Assembly: GCA_030549775.1 (NCBI GenBank)
Contig: CM060173.1
Coordinates: 37,024,610-37,088,609 of the forward strand
Source: Tamarix chinensis
Taxonomy: Eukaryota; Streptophyta; Magnoliopsida; Caryophyllales; Tamaricaceae
Direction: 5' to 3'
Length of the DNA stretch: 64,000 nucleotides
Part shown: positions 28,401 to 35,374 of the stretch, in pieces
How positions within the stretch are numbered: the first letter of the stretch is position 1
Layout: each line of letters starts with the position of its first letter
Translations under genes and position numbers: made by a program
Notes under the pieces: model-generated
Database searches by the model: none
Seen by the model: only the letters and a program-made list of their open reading frames with translations
Told to the model about the DNA's origin: nothing

Positions 28401-30653
28401 CTATTTGTGTTTAAGTACGACGATGCTCTTGTTAAGAATCTCGACCCATGGAGCATGCATTAGGTTCAAATGACTTTTGGCTTTTTAGATATCTAAGAGC
28501 ATCATGGTCTGAATATAGGACAAATTTTTAGGGGATAAGGTACTACCTCAACTGAACTAAGGAATAAAATTCCTTTTAGTAAGTAGTGTATTGATGTGGG
28601 AGAGCATTGAGTTTGTCTTTAAAAAGTGCTATAGGGTGGCCTTCCCTACTTAACACAACACCTTTACCAAATCCTTAGGCATGTAACTTCAAAGATCTTA
28701 TTGAAATCAGGGTGGACTAGTAGACAACTTCTCAATCTTGCTAAAAGCTTCAGCTGCCCTGGGGACCACCCAAACTCCTGGTCATTGGAGCAGTGATGAC
28801 AGTAAGACACGTAACAGATCTTATTGAAAGTATTAAGACCTTGGAGACTACGAATGCCAATAATGAAATGAGGCTCATAGCCTTTATAATTTTCAGATTG
28901 GCTGCTATACCCCGATTGGTGATAATGTATCCTTAGAAGATAACTTGTGGCTGTGAAACTTGACACTTATTTAAATTGACTTAGAATTTAAGATCTCTCA
29001 AAATGGCAAAACATTTTTTTTATGGTTTTCTAGGTGCTCTTCTTTAGACTTGCTAGTAGCTTTAGAGCTAGAAAAAGGATTGGAGAGGGAGAGAAGATTA
29101 GAAGAGGGAAAAAGAGGGAGAATAACCTCGGTGATGTAGAGAAGAGGTGATTTTTGAGGAAGTTTTAACTCTTAGGGAAGAGAAGGGAATGAGAGAGGAA
29201 TTGAGGCTAGTGTTTTTGAGAGAAGGGGTGGATCAAAGGATTAATCACCATGAAATTTTTACCCCACACCTATGGGCACAATTGGAGGGAAAATTTCAGG
29301 CTGAAATTGAGTTGATCCAGAAATGGTGCATATAGGAAATGCCTCGATGCCCATGGTCAGTTGCAGTTATCTACGAACGGAGAAAAGAGGCAAGATCAGA
29401 AGCTTGGCTGACATATCTGGAAGGAAATCGTGTGATGATCATCCCTTCGCAGAGGAGAGGTGAGAGACAGAGGAAGACTAAGGGGGAATGAGGTCAACCA
29501 ATAAATTTTTGGTGTTTCTAATCTCTAAATCTGATTCAATTCAAATAACGTTTGAATCACGGGTGGTTACCAAATTAGAAGATTATTTGGAAGAGCCTCG
29601 AACCAAACCAGACGCAAAAATATGCAAATCAAACGAACCGGTTGACTAGTTTGACAGAATGAATCGATTAGTTCCCACTAGTTAACGGTCTGTCTGTCAA
29701 ATGCAGCTGGCTGGTTCTTCTGAACCGAAAACCCCAAGAGCTGGTAAACCACTTGACTGGTTTCTTGAGAAACCAAGCCTTCTCTAAAGACAATCAAACC
29801 CATTTCATATCCTTCAAAAATCAACCCCAAAAAGCAACTTCAAATCACAATTCAACACATCTAAATCATGAACCACAATTTAACACATCAAAGGGTCTAA
29901 AAAGTGGGGGATTACACATTTCTAGTTCATGCATGCATGAGCTAGCATAAGTTGTGTGCAAATTCACATTTTTTTAGAATTGAGAGGAAGAATGAAGGGT
30001 AAAATAGGAATATCCTGCCCAGATCATAATTGGAGACGTTCTAAATTACAGTGCCCATAATTTGAGGGTTTTAGATTATCTGGCCTTTTCAATTTTTTCC
30101 ATTCAAAGCAGGTATAAATTTCTATTGCAGCAACTGTGGACGTGAAGGGCATCGGAGGCACTACTGTCCAGAACTTGAGGATAAAATCGATAAACGGTTC
30201 AGGTGCAGGTTGTGTGGGGAAAAGGGCCATAACAGAAGAACGTGCAAGCTGAGCACAAAAATTTCAAATCGAAGGGGTCAATGGCATTACCGTTGCAAGA
30301 TATGTAGTGAGTATGGCCATAACCAGAGGACATGTCATTTGCAGACTGGATTGTCACTAGAAGGTGGTGATGGTAAACAGAAGAGTGGGTCATCGGATCG
30401 CAATGGAAGTCGTAAGCCGTACAAATGTAGGATACACCGACAATTTGGCCACAAGATTCAAGCATCGTCAGAAGTACGAGTGAGGGGTGATTCTAATGGA
30501 AAAAGGAGAATCTCAGCAAGTTGTGTGAGAAGCCCAAGGCGCCGTTATGTCTGCAAGGTATGCGGTCAAAGTGGTCATAACAGCAGAACCTGTTCTCAAG
30601 TGGTTGTAATCAAATCCGATGGTAGTTCGAAAGATGGAAGGTCTGAATTATGA
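844..30653 (+). CDS. Spliced NUMOD3-like / CCHC zinc-knuckle protein gene (span; exons listed separately)
   Basis: Gene span joining exons 844-976, 12377-12469, 13144-13246 and 30112-30653. All internal borders are GT-AG and the phases agree (phase 0, phase 0, phase 1), so one open frame runs to the TGA at 30651-30653. The protein carries basic segments resembling NUMOD3 (nuclease-associated modular domain 3), then a cysteine-rich C-terminal half with four intact CX2CX4HX4C knuckles and one broken. By family knowledge such knuckles bind single-stranded nucleic acid; the exact role is unknown. The upstream coding exon(s) and start codon were not identified: the acceptor at 842-843 leaves the first visible exon in phase 2, so coding sequence must precede it. 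Introns of 11.4, 0.67 and 16.9 kb are filled with mobile DNA, yet the exons show no stop or frameshift, which suggests a working gene. Confidence 0.72.
977..3035 (+). other. Intron 1, first part: no gene; possible LTR remnant near 1131-1458
   Basis: AT-rich sequence. A TATA-like CTTATAAAAG lies at about 1319-1328, followed by a pyrimidine-rich stretch with Ctcattttcaatactcat-type sequence. CTGAGTCAC near 1138 and GTGACTGAG near 1441 form an imperfect inverted pair. This is the look of a short plant LTR, but I found no matching target duplication. The remainder (about 1500-3035) holds nothing recognisable. Confidence 0.25.
3036..3312. repeat. AATATCGGT-rich diverged short tandem block
   Basis: The block opens with repeats of aatatcggtaaacgtcggcc and shorter variants (3060-3145), then runs through CG-rich, cgcaatt/cgg-type sequence to about 3312. 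Its CpG-rich composition stands out sharply from the AT-rich surroundings. It resembles short non-autonomous hAT-like elements of plants in style, but no terminal inverted repeat or target duplication was verified. Confidence 0.35.
3546..4260 (-). pseudogene. Ty3/gypsy gag end and retroviral-type aspartic protease, remnant
   Basis: The minus-strand frame from 3977 to 3546 has the protease core VIIDSGSYTNIA (the active-site D-S-G), then LQWLNEDKLVKITKQ and an ILLGR motif, in the order typical of plant Ty3/gypsy pepsin-like proteases. Sequence further right (3978-4260) reads as the gag-protease linker, with in-frame breaks. Left of 3546 the expected reverse transcriptase is absent. It lies outside the LTR pair at 4458-7930, so it is probably a separate, older insertion. 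Not functional. Confidence 0.8.
4458..5142 (-). repeat. 3' LTR of internally deleted gypsy element (left copy)
   Basis: Direct repeat of 7354-7930. Both begin with GATGYGAAGTGGAMATG and share aaactaggwttttyGAGAACTAA, the CTCTTTG..AAACTAATC block and a TTCATTCYAACA end. Copies differ by many substitutions and small indels, so the insertion is old. The element reads on the minus strand, which makes this the 3' LTR. Identity between the copies was judged by eye. Confidence 0.7.
5143..5726 (-). pseudogene. Gypsy integrase C-terminal half (interrupted)
   Basis: On the minus strand, around 5560-5660, a frame reads GSSPFEFDIVHRVNLHVSVD, the TGxSPFEVVYGxNP-type motif after the integrase catalytic core. 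The C-terminal extension runs leftwards to the LTR border at 5142. The gene is split at 5727 by a solo LTR and continues at 6722. Stops and frameshifts are present. Confidence 0.7.
5727..6721. mobile_element. Solo LTR (TGATGCA...TGCATCA family) nested in integrase
   Basis: It starts TGATGCAGGAGCATCC and ends TTTATGCATCA, with a 7-bp terminal inverted repeat TGATGCA/TGCATCA. Flanks are CTAAT (5722-5726) and CTAAC (6722-6726), a 5-bp target duplication with one change. It is homologous to 50318-51291, and more distantly to the LTR at 48113-49070, which sits at the 3' end of a plus-strand gypsy integrase; by that comparison this copy is also in plus orientation. Removing it rejoins the two halves of the minus-strand integrase. 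Confidence 0.82.
6722..7340 (-). pseudogene. Gypsy integrase core fragment fused to gag N-terminal fragment
   Basis: The minus strand from about 6860 to 6722 reads as the integrase core: FWKK, then HHSQTNGPKKVTNRTWETLL, matching the HPQTDGQTEVVNRTL motif of gypsy integrases. From about 7190 to 6890 it instead reads as the start of a gag-like polypeptide (EELMEALMERLDKIP and on). Protease, reverse transcriptase and RNase H are missing between the two, so the element is an internal deletion derivative. Confidence 0.55.
7341..7353 (-). promoter_or_regulatory. Primer-binding site of the gypsy element
   Basis: The minus strand reads TGGTATCAAAGCC directly inside the 5' LTR end. This matches the common TGGTATCAGAGC-type site complementary to initiator methionine tRNA, with small changes. 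Confidence 0.65.
7354..7930 (-). repeat. 5' LTR of internally deleted gypsy element (right copy)
   Basis: Partner of 4458-5142, adjoining the primer-binding site on its left. The sequence right of its end (about 7990-8100, with cTAATAAACTTgaACCA..tgCTCCtATgTCA) is also similar to the sequence right of the left LTR (about 5180-5220). That is expected if the array continues as LTR-internal-LTR-internal rather than ending here. Confidence 0.7.
7931..8965. other. Gypsy 3' internal remnant, then first copy of a ~400-bp repeat
   Basis: 7931-8130 resembles the internal region beside the left LTR. From about 8330 to 8730 the sequence matches 10020-10430 (shared AAGCTTTCATTTGCAAC, TTTCTCATCTTGGCAC and TTTCACTTCAAAATATTAAA). 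No gene is seen. Confidence 0.45.
8966..9003. repeat. AT microsatellite
   Basis: Alternating TATATATGTATATA run with a few G interruptions. Confidence 0.9.
9005..9245. repeat. GCTCGTTTAGTTAA-type repeat
   Basis: A dense series of direct and inverted copies of gagctcg / cgagccgag with GTTTAGTTAAAYGAGCTGAG. This motif is a common dispersed plant repeat. No terminal repeats or target duplication were verified. Confidence 0.4.
9440..9715. repeat. Diverged tandem array, unit about 41-45 bp
   Basis: About six copies of a unit with ATATCTATCTTAGGAGGGTC and a TGTAAACCAAT joint. Spacing and sequence vary between copies. It has the look of the internal arrays in the long LTRs elsewhere in the window. 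Confidence 0.6.
9716..11364. repeat. Probable long-LTR remnant with second copy of the 400-bp repeat
   Basis: It contains 10020-10430 (second copy of the repeat at 8330-8730), a (TA)n run at 10420-10447 and AT-rich sequence, and closes at 11364 with ACAGGGTATTACA. That end matches the GGGGTATTACA terminus of the long LTR family. No start terminus or target duplication was found, so the unit is probably truncated. An open frame at 10637-10927 shows no recognisable domain. Confidence 0.4.
11365..12376 (+). other. Rest of intron 1: no gene seen
   Basis: AT-rich intron sequence ending in a good acceptor, TTGATTATTGCAG, at 12376. Short open frames on both strands (11844-12252) are not supported by any motif. 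Confidence 0.5.
12377..12469 (+). CDS. Coding exon, 31 codons, between NUMOD3-like segments
   Basis: Starts after TTATTGCAG and ends AAG|GTTTGA. It encodes SLNEKTGLFTNRMRIIHQDP and then ALHAQRVAAIK, a basic helix-prone segment. Both borders are phase 0, joining exon 844-976 and exon 13144-13246 without a break. The phase match on both sides and the strong acceptor are the main support. Confidence 0.72.
12470..13143 (+). other. Intron 2 (674 bp)
   Basis: GT...AG intron holding a C11-type homopolymer near 12510 and AT-rich sequence. No gene or repeat of note. Confidence 0.65.
13144..13246 (+). CDS. Coding exon with second NUMOD3-like segment
   Basis: The acceptor ATTTCTTTTGCAG is strong and the donor is AAAG|GTTAGT. 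The exon encodes KAKRTTSARRHASETLKAFF, then SNTENRQKRSIAMK. The S-E-T-L-K-A-F-F-x-N-x-E-N-R-x-K-R-S-x-A-M-K-G pattern is what plant NUMOD3-like proteins show. It ends with one base of a glycine codon (phase 1), completed by GT at 30112-30113. Confidence 0.75.
13247..13948 (+). other. Start of intron 3: no gene recognised
   Basis: Open frames exist on both strands between 13470 and 13764, but they carry no motif I recognise. Otherwise plain intron sequence up to the LTR boundary. Confidence 0.4.
14800..15270. repeat. Paired CCGGTGGA array in LTR copy A
   Basis: Two half-arrays of a roughly 50-60-bp unit around CTATTCTCACCGGTGGACCG variants. The second is followed by CCACTTTAAGTGATTAGTG near 15243-15261, and the first by a weaker version of the same block near 14990. 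Confidence 0.75.
16995..18350. repeat. Purine-rich, GC-rich block of LTR copy A
   Basis: On the + strand, almost unbroken G/A-rich sequence with GGTGGTGG-type runs, grading into GAAAAGG-type repeats by 18300. It produces long open frames on both strands (for example 17160-17978 minus and 17369-17923 plus) that are compositional artefacts: proline/serine/histidine-rich or glycine/glutamate-rich with no domain. Confidence 0.7.
18659..20639. other. Between LTR copy A and gypsy integrase: no gene seen
   Basis: 18659-19060 is unclassified. 19060-19740 is pyrimidine-rich on the + strand. 19740-19830 is purine-rich, and 20150-20640 carries several ggatat/atatcc motifs in mixed orientation that resemble a short non-autonomous element. 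Nothing can be named with confidence. Confidence 0.35.
20640..20842 (-). pseudogene. Gypsy integrase C-terminal piece (left of solo LTR)
   Basis: The minus strand reads with similarity to the GTVKKLHAR..GPF..LKK...NAYVIDLP region of gypsy integrase C-termini, including TRKTKKLHT, with stops and frameshifts. It continues directly from 25227 once the LTR at 20843-25226 is removed. Confidence 0.55.
21660..22235. repeat. Paired CCGGTGGAACGG array in LTR copy B
   Basis: Two half-arrays of about 300 bp each (21670-21935 and 21975-22235), each made of four cores of the type CTATTATCGTCCGGTGGAAC. Each is closed by a GACTCACGTRATCTTCCACT..TTAAATAATTAGT block. CACCTCTCAGGG recurs between cores. Confidence 0.85.
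24160..24350. other. GC-rich island within LTR copy B
   Basis: A short CpG-rich stretch (cgtcggaggtcgggg, cgctggtggtcgg) in an otherwise very AT-rich LTR. The corresponding island in the second copy is at 61735-62060. Confidence 0.6.
25227..25869 (-). pseudogene. Gypsy integrase zinc-binding and core piece
   Basis: The minus strand reads, from 25869 leftwards, KDKFYWPSLKR and FRKRNTSLYT (the zinc-binding region), then in the open frame 25706-25518 LEIVDKFSKMTHFIACSKTF, the VVDRFSKMAHFIPC motif of the gypsy integrase core. Stops and frameshifts are frequent. It ends at a solo LTR on the left and meets another long LTR at 25870 on the right. Confidence 0.75.
25870..28279 (-). mobile_element. 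Long LTR copy C, 5'-lying part in + coordinates
   Basis: Starts TGTAACACCTCCAAAATTTC, followed by GTGTTACCACTG. It holds the paired array at 26455-26870, a CCCTAA-rich pyrimidine stretch (26940-27850) and CTTACCaaAgCGGCaCCGGt near 28088, which corresponds to the conserved cttacctagatcggcgccgg of the copy at 51363. It is broken at about 28280 by a gypsy RT-RNase H piece and appears to resume at 29066. No matching target duplication was found. Confidence 0.6.
26455..26870. repeat. Paired CGGTGGA array in LTR copy C
   Basis: Diverged cores such as CCACTATTTTCACCGGTAGA, with two closing blocks: GTTCCATTGTAATTAATTAG near 26645 and ACTTTAAGTGATTAGTATAT near 26836. Confidence 0.7.
28280..29065 (-). 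pseudogene. Gypsy reverse transcriptase end and RNase H, remnant
   Basis: On the minus strand, reading leftwards: KSKEEHLE (after the RT catalytic YxDD region), LARLRSCLLVHPDFNKIFEV (the ...ALPDFxKxFEVECDAS motif), VVLSREGHPIALFKDKLNAL (RNase H start), then MHAPWVEIL and NKVLDALSRR (RNase H end). Many stops. The order fits the integrase piece at 25227-25869, so both probably derive from one minus-strand element later split by long LTRs. Confidence 0.75.
29066..29916 (-). mobile_element. Long LTR end, probably rest of copy C
   Basis: Starts purine-rich (gagagggagagaagattag), becomes AT-balanced, carries ccggTTGACTAGTTTGAC-type phrases also seen in other long LTR copies, and closes at 29916 with GTGGGGGATTACA. 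That it belongs to copy C is inferred from the order of parts. Confidence 0.45.
30112..30653 (+). CDS. Terminal exon: CCHC zinc-knuckle array
   Basis: The acceptor ATTCAAAGCAG ends at 30111, and the first two bases complete the glycine codon from exon 13144-13246. Knuckles of the form CX2CX4HX4C lie at 30126-30167 (CSNCGREGHRRHYC), 30204-30245 (CRLCGEKGHNRRTC), 30294-30335 (CKICSEYGHNQRTC) and 30552-30593 (CKVCGQSGHNSRTC). A fifth, at 30426-30467 (CRIHRQFGHKIQAS), has lost its second and last cysteines and cannot bind zinc in the usual way. Linkers are serine/glycine/arginine-rich. It ends in TGA at 30651-30653. The family binds RNA or single-stranded DNA; no catalytic domain is visible. Confidence 0.88.
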
Positions 30654-32094
30654 AGATAAATAGGATTGATACTGTTGAAAGCTTGTGTAATAAATGGTTG
30701 GAAAGCTAGATACGATTTTAACCTTTGTTGACCCTGTAAGTTATATTTAAGGAAAATTTAATGGTCCTTATTTGCACGTTTGGTTATTGTGCTAAGGGAA
30801 AACTCTTTTTCCCGAAGTTGCTGATACTGTGTTCGACTTCAGTACGGTGATTAAGTAGTCTTGGAGATTGATTTCTGCAACAAGATATTCCGGAAGGCGC
30901 CTTTTGTTCAGCCGTTTATTTTTGCGAAACATGATCGTGTTTATTTATTTATTCCCCCCCTAGTACATCCTTTGACAGAACTACTTGTGTATGCTCTGCA
31001 TGCATCAACGCATGACAAGATCTGCTTAGCCGTTGTTGGCTGCTTGAGCACGCACTGGGACTGTATGTATGTACTAGTATTGGTGTTCTTAGCAAACGAG
31101 AGGTAAAACTAATGTGTCGTTGCACTGCTGCTCCTGCTAGCTACTTGGAAGGGAGTGCCTGGTACGAAGGTAATGGATACATCATACAAGAGGGAAAAAA
31201 AAAACCGGGGGGGGGGGGGGAAGGTTTAGTAAGAATTTTTTATTCCTCCGTGTTTGGTATATAAAGATAAAAAATATAACGGTATTTTTTAATATATATT
31301 TGGTATGAGATGAATAATTTACTAGGGTAATAGTTTAATATAATTAATTTTTATTACCTTTTTTGTCTTTTATTTTGTAATTGTGTATAACTACATATGC
31401 TACAATATTTTTAATTATTTACCAAATATTAAAATATTATTTATTACATACATCAAATATTGATTACTTTTCATTTACCTATTACTATATATCTTCTCTT
31501 TTTCTATTTCAATTGGCATGAAATGAAGGTGCAAGTTCGGTGGACAATGAACAATGGAATGACAAGGGACAATGATGCCAGGTGAGAGTGAAAGAGTAGG
31601 GGGTGAGAAAGTCGGGATGGGGGTTTCTATTTTCTCTGAGTTTAATTACCTAGGGGGAGTAGGGAAATAGATTACCTTTGAATGATTGAGAATTATTACC
31701 CCAATAATAAAACGTCCTCTTCCCAAACATGATAGATATGCGATTATTTTCCCTTTTGTTTACACTCCTATTAAATCGGTACCAAGCACTGCTTAAGACA
31801 AAAATGACCAGAGAAATAGATGATTCAAACATAACAAAAATAAAAAAGATGAAGAAAAAGTTACTATGTGATTATGACACTTATTAACCACAATTTATAT
31901 GGTGTAACGATATATGCCATCATAAGAAAAAAGACGAAGAGATGTATGTACTGTTGACACTATCATAATGCCATCATTTAAAAGAAATTAATATCTCTTA
32001 ATTGGACTATTAGATAAATATTAAATAATATATGATAATGGTCATGAGATTTTTCTCTTTATATAAATATAAATATGTATATATTGATATGCTT
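30654..32094. other. 3' UTR and downstream sequence: no gene seen
   Basis: Likely 3' UTR at the start. A poly-A/poly-G composite run (A10 CC G14) lies at about 31197-31220. The open frame 30861-31106 has no recognisable domain. The rest is AT-rich. Confidence 0.45.
30689..30694 (+). terminator. Candidate polyadenylation signal AATAAA
   Basis: AATAAA lies 36 bp after the stop codon of the zinc-knuckle gene. Plant signals are loose, so this is only a candidate. Confidence 0.35.
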
Positions 32095-32960
32095 TTGAAA
32101 AAAAAGGGTAAATAATAGTGATAAAATATAATATAATAGTAGTAAAATATGAAAGTAATTATGATAAAACATGACAAAATAATTTTTCTTAGAAAAATTA
32201 CAACTAACATGAATGAAAAATAGCACTAGTTATAGTGAAACATTAAGATAATTGTAGTGAAGTATGAAAACAATAGTGGTGAAATATGAAAATAATTATA
32301 GTAACAGATAAGACAATAGTAGTAAAATATGATGATAATTATGATGAAACATAGAGAGTTAGTTTTCTAAGAAAAATTACATCTAACATCCTTGAAATAT
32401 AGCAACCGTGATGAATTATGAAAGGAACAATGATGAAATATAAAAACAACTATGGTAAAATATGCAGATAATAATGGTGAAACATAAGTATAACATTGGT
32501 AAAATATAAAAATAATTATTGTAAAATATGATATGTTATTTTTTCTAAAAAGTCACACTTAATATTAGTAAAATATGACAACAACTATGATAAAATATGA
32601 ATACATATATTGTGAGGTATTAATGTAATAATGGTGAAATATGAAGATAACTATGGTAAAACATGAAGACAATAGTGAAATATAATGACAACAATCATGA
32701 AACATAATACAATAGTGGTAAAATATGATAAGTTTTTTTTTAAGAAAATCACAACATTAGTGAAATATGAAGACACCTATGATAAAATATGGATGTAACT
32801 ATGGTAACATATGAAGGCATCAGTTTTGGAACACAAGCATAAAAGTGGTAAAACATAAACACAATCATGATGAAATATAAGTAAAAGAATGGTAAAATCA
32901 ATTATACTTTTATATATCATAACAAAACTAGTAAAACATAACAACAAATTATTTGTAGAG
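32095..32960. repeat. Higher-order AT-rich tandem array
   Basis: Short subrepeats of about 25-45 bp with GGTAAAATATGAAGATAA and GTGAAACATAAG variants fill the region. A distinctive block of the type TTTCTTAGAAAAATTACA recurs near 32183, 32365, 32540 and 32740, giving a higher-order period of roughly 180-200 bp. Copies are diverged. The L1 element starting at 32978 was inserted at its edge. Confidence 0.75.
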
Positions 32961-32977
32961 AAACATATAATGGTATA
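32961..32977. repeat. Left target-site duplication of the LINE
   Basis: AAACATATAATGGTATA, repeated exactly at 35358-35374. Confidence 0.85.
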
Positions 32978-33187
32978 TCATTATTTCAAACAAGCTTGGC
33001 CAGTGGTGGGTGGGGATATCATTATGGCTGTTCAGCACTTCTGGTTTTCTGGTCATCTCTTAAAGGCAATGAATAACACTACTCTTCATCTTATCCCCAA
33101 GAAGAAGACAACTAGAACTATCAGTGAGTATAGATCCATTGCTTGTTGTAATGTTATCTATAAAAATTTCTCTAAGGTACTCACGAA

Positions 33188-33463
33188 CAGTGTTGCACGG
33201 GGACGGGGACAGGGACGGGGAAACGGGGATGGGACGAAACGTGGAAACGACATTTTTTAAAAATTTAGGAAACGGGGACGGCAGGAAACGTAAAAAAAAT
33301 ATTGATTAAATAATATTATTTAAATAAAAATATTGATTAAATAATATTTTTTAAATAAAAATATTAATTAAATAATTTTAATATAATTTTTAATCAGGAA
33401 ACGTTTCCGAGGAGTTTCCGGGACGGGGGGACGGCACCTGACTGCCGTCCCCGTGCATCACAG
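33188..33463. mobile_element. hAT-type MITE nested in the LINE
   Basis: 276 bp. The left end CAGTGTTGCACGGGGACGGG and the right end, which reads CTGTGATGCACGGGGACGGC on the opposite strand, form terminal inverted repeats with a small indel. It is flanked by a perfect 8-bp duplication CTCACGAA (33180-33187 and 33464-33471), the hAT signature, as is the CAGTG start. The centre is AT-rich with ATTGATTAAATAATATT repeats and no coding capacity. Taking out the element plus one duplication restores the LINE reading frame exactly. Confidence 0.88.
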
Positions 33464-33982
33464 CTCACGAATAGACTCACTGAAGTGCTTGGTGATATTA
33501 TAACTTGCAATCAATCTGCCTTTGTGCCAGGGAGATAGATTGGTGATAATATCATGTTGGCTCAAGAGCTTCTCAGAAAATATGGTAGAAAGAATATTAG
33601 CCCAAGAATGATGCTCAAAGTTGATCTTAAAAAGGCTTTTGACTCTCTTGAGTGGCCTTTTGTTCAAGCTATCTTACTGGGATTAGGTTTCCCTTCTCAT
33701 ATTGTGCACCTTATTATGCAGTGTATTACCATTGTTCGGTACTCTATTTCTATCAAAGGTTCTTTCTACAAACCTTTCCAAGGGAAAAGAGGCATCAGGC
33801 AGGGTGATCCATTATCACCTTATATTTTTGTCATTGCCATGGAATACTTTAGCCGGTTATTGCATATCATGTGGGAATGCAAAGAGTTTAAAGCTCATCT
33901 AGAATATAAAGGTTCAAAAATCATCAACTTATGCTTTGCTGATGATCTTTTGTTTTGCAAGGGCAATATCACCTCAATTTAG
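33464..33982 (+). pseudogene. LINE reverse transcriptase core
   Basis: After the MITE the frame gives NQSAFVPGR, a premature TAG at 33536-33538 where the family has glutamine, then DNIMLAQELL, MMLKVDLKKAFDSLEW, GKRGIRQGDPLSPYIF and FADDL (33935-33949), the catalytic D-D pair of the LINE RT. The open part is 33554-33982. It then breaks by stop/frameshift before the C-terminal domain. Confidence 0.9.
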
Positions 33983-35357
33983 TGTATCCTATCAAAAATG
34001 GATATTTTTTGGAAAAATTCAGGTCTGGTGGCTAATCCCTAAAAGAGTGAGGTTTATTTTGGAGGTCTTCAAGTTTCCACCAAGAATTCTATTCTATCCT
34101 AGCTTGGTTTCAAGGAACGTGTTTTTCCCTTCAAGTGCCTTGGTGTTCCTAAACTTCTCATCCCTCTCAATATCCTTTTATCAACCTCTTATTAACCAAA
34201 TTACAACTCAGCTACAATCCTAGACAAATAAATACTTAAGCTTTGCTAGTCAGTTGCAACTTTTACAATCTGTAATTTTTGGTATCACAAACTACTGACT
34301 GCATGTTTTTCTTCTTTCGAAAGCTATCATTCATCATATTAAAACTCTTTGTAGGAAGTTCTTTTGGTCTAATATGGATCCATCAAAGAGGAAGGCTCCT
34401 ATTTCTTGGTCCAAAATCTGCCTCCCTAAGCAAGAAGGGGGACTAAATATAAAGCATTTAGGGACCTAGAATTTAGCACGTATTACTAAATATTTTTGGA
34501 AACTCATTGAAAATAAAGAAAGTTTGTGGGTTAAATGGGTTCATGAAAGATATATGCGAGACACTCTTATATGGCATATTAAGCTAAATCTTGACACTTC
34601 CTGGACCCTAAAACATATTCTGAGTATGCAGAAACATGGAGTTGTTTTTTTACCTGTTGTTGCTCTAGGGCTAAGCTTCTTGTAAGCAATCTTTATAATG
34701 CTCTTAGGAATTAGTCACCTCCTATCCCTTGGGCTAATTTGGTCTGGTAGAATCTAGGCATGACTAAACATAAAATTGTTACTTGGATGGCATGCCATGA
34801 AAGCCTTGCTGTTAAAACTAAACTGCAGAAATGACATATTATTGATGATGCTACTTGTTCAAGTTGCTTATAGGAAGATGAGAATATGAATCATCTCCTC
34901 ATCCATTGCCAATTTGCCCGCACCATTTGGAGATCCATCCTCAATTGGCTAATGCTTCCTCATTGGTTTTCTTATTGGCAAAGCTTCTTATATTGGATGA
35001 TTAATGTCATAAGAACTGGAAGAGGTTGAGGGCAAATATAGAGGGCTTCATTTGTAGCTATTATCTACCATCTTTGGTGCATCCATAATACTGTCATTTT
35101 TCACCTCATACAAGACTTACCAGTGAGAATCATATATAATATGATAGCTGAGCTTTTTGTTTGCTTTAGTTCTATCAAAAACACTAATGCTCAAATATAA
35201 ATAAGACTGATTGATAGATGGGGTAATTGATGTATTTTTGGGCTAGGGATTTGATGTTTTTATGCTTGCTCTTTAGGCTTAGCATATCATAGCTGATGTG
35301 ATGACTTTTTATTTATGTATTTCCTCTTTTTGGTAATGATATTAATTTATTACAAAA

Positions 35358-35374
35358 AAACATATAATGGTATA
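35358..35374. repeat. Right target-site duplication of the LINE
   Basis: AAACATATAATGGTATA directly after, and merging with, the oligo-A tail; identical to 32961-32977. Confidence 0.85.

Larger units (their letters stand above)
32978..35357 (+). mobile_element. 5'-truncated L1-type LINE
   Basis: It begins inside the reverse transcriptase coding region (FKQAWPVVGGDIIMAV), continues through TLHLIPKK and EYRSIACCNVIYK, the RT core and a C-terminal zf-RVT-like region (WANLVW, then KIVTWMACHESLAVKTKL, near 34720-34960), and ends in an oligo-A run overlapping 35354-35360. The 17-bp target duplication AAACATATAATGGTATA on both sides is typical of target-primed reverse transcription. Length without the nested MITE is about 2.1 kb. 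Several stops make it inactive. Confidence 0.9.

Noticed and set aside
25865..29921. Target duplication for LTR copy C
   Set aside because: AACCC on the left and CATTT on the right do not match.
30861..31106. 81-codon open frame after the zinc-knuckle gene
   Set aside because: Starts in the likely 3' flank, low complexity near its centre, and no domain.
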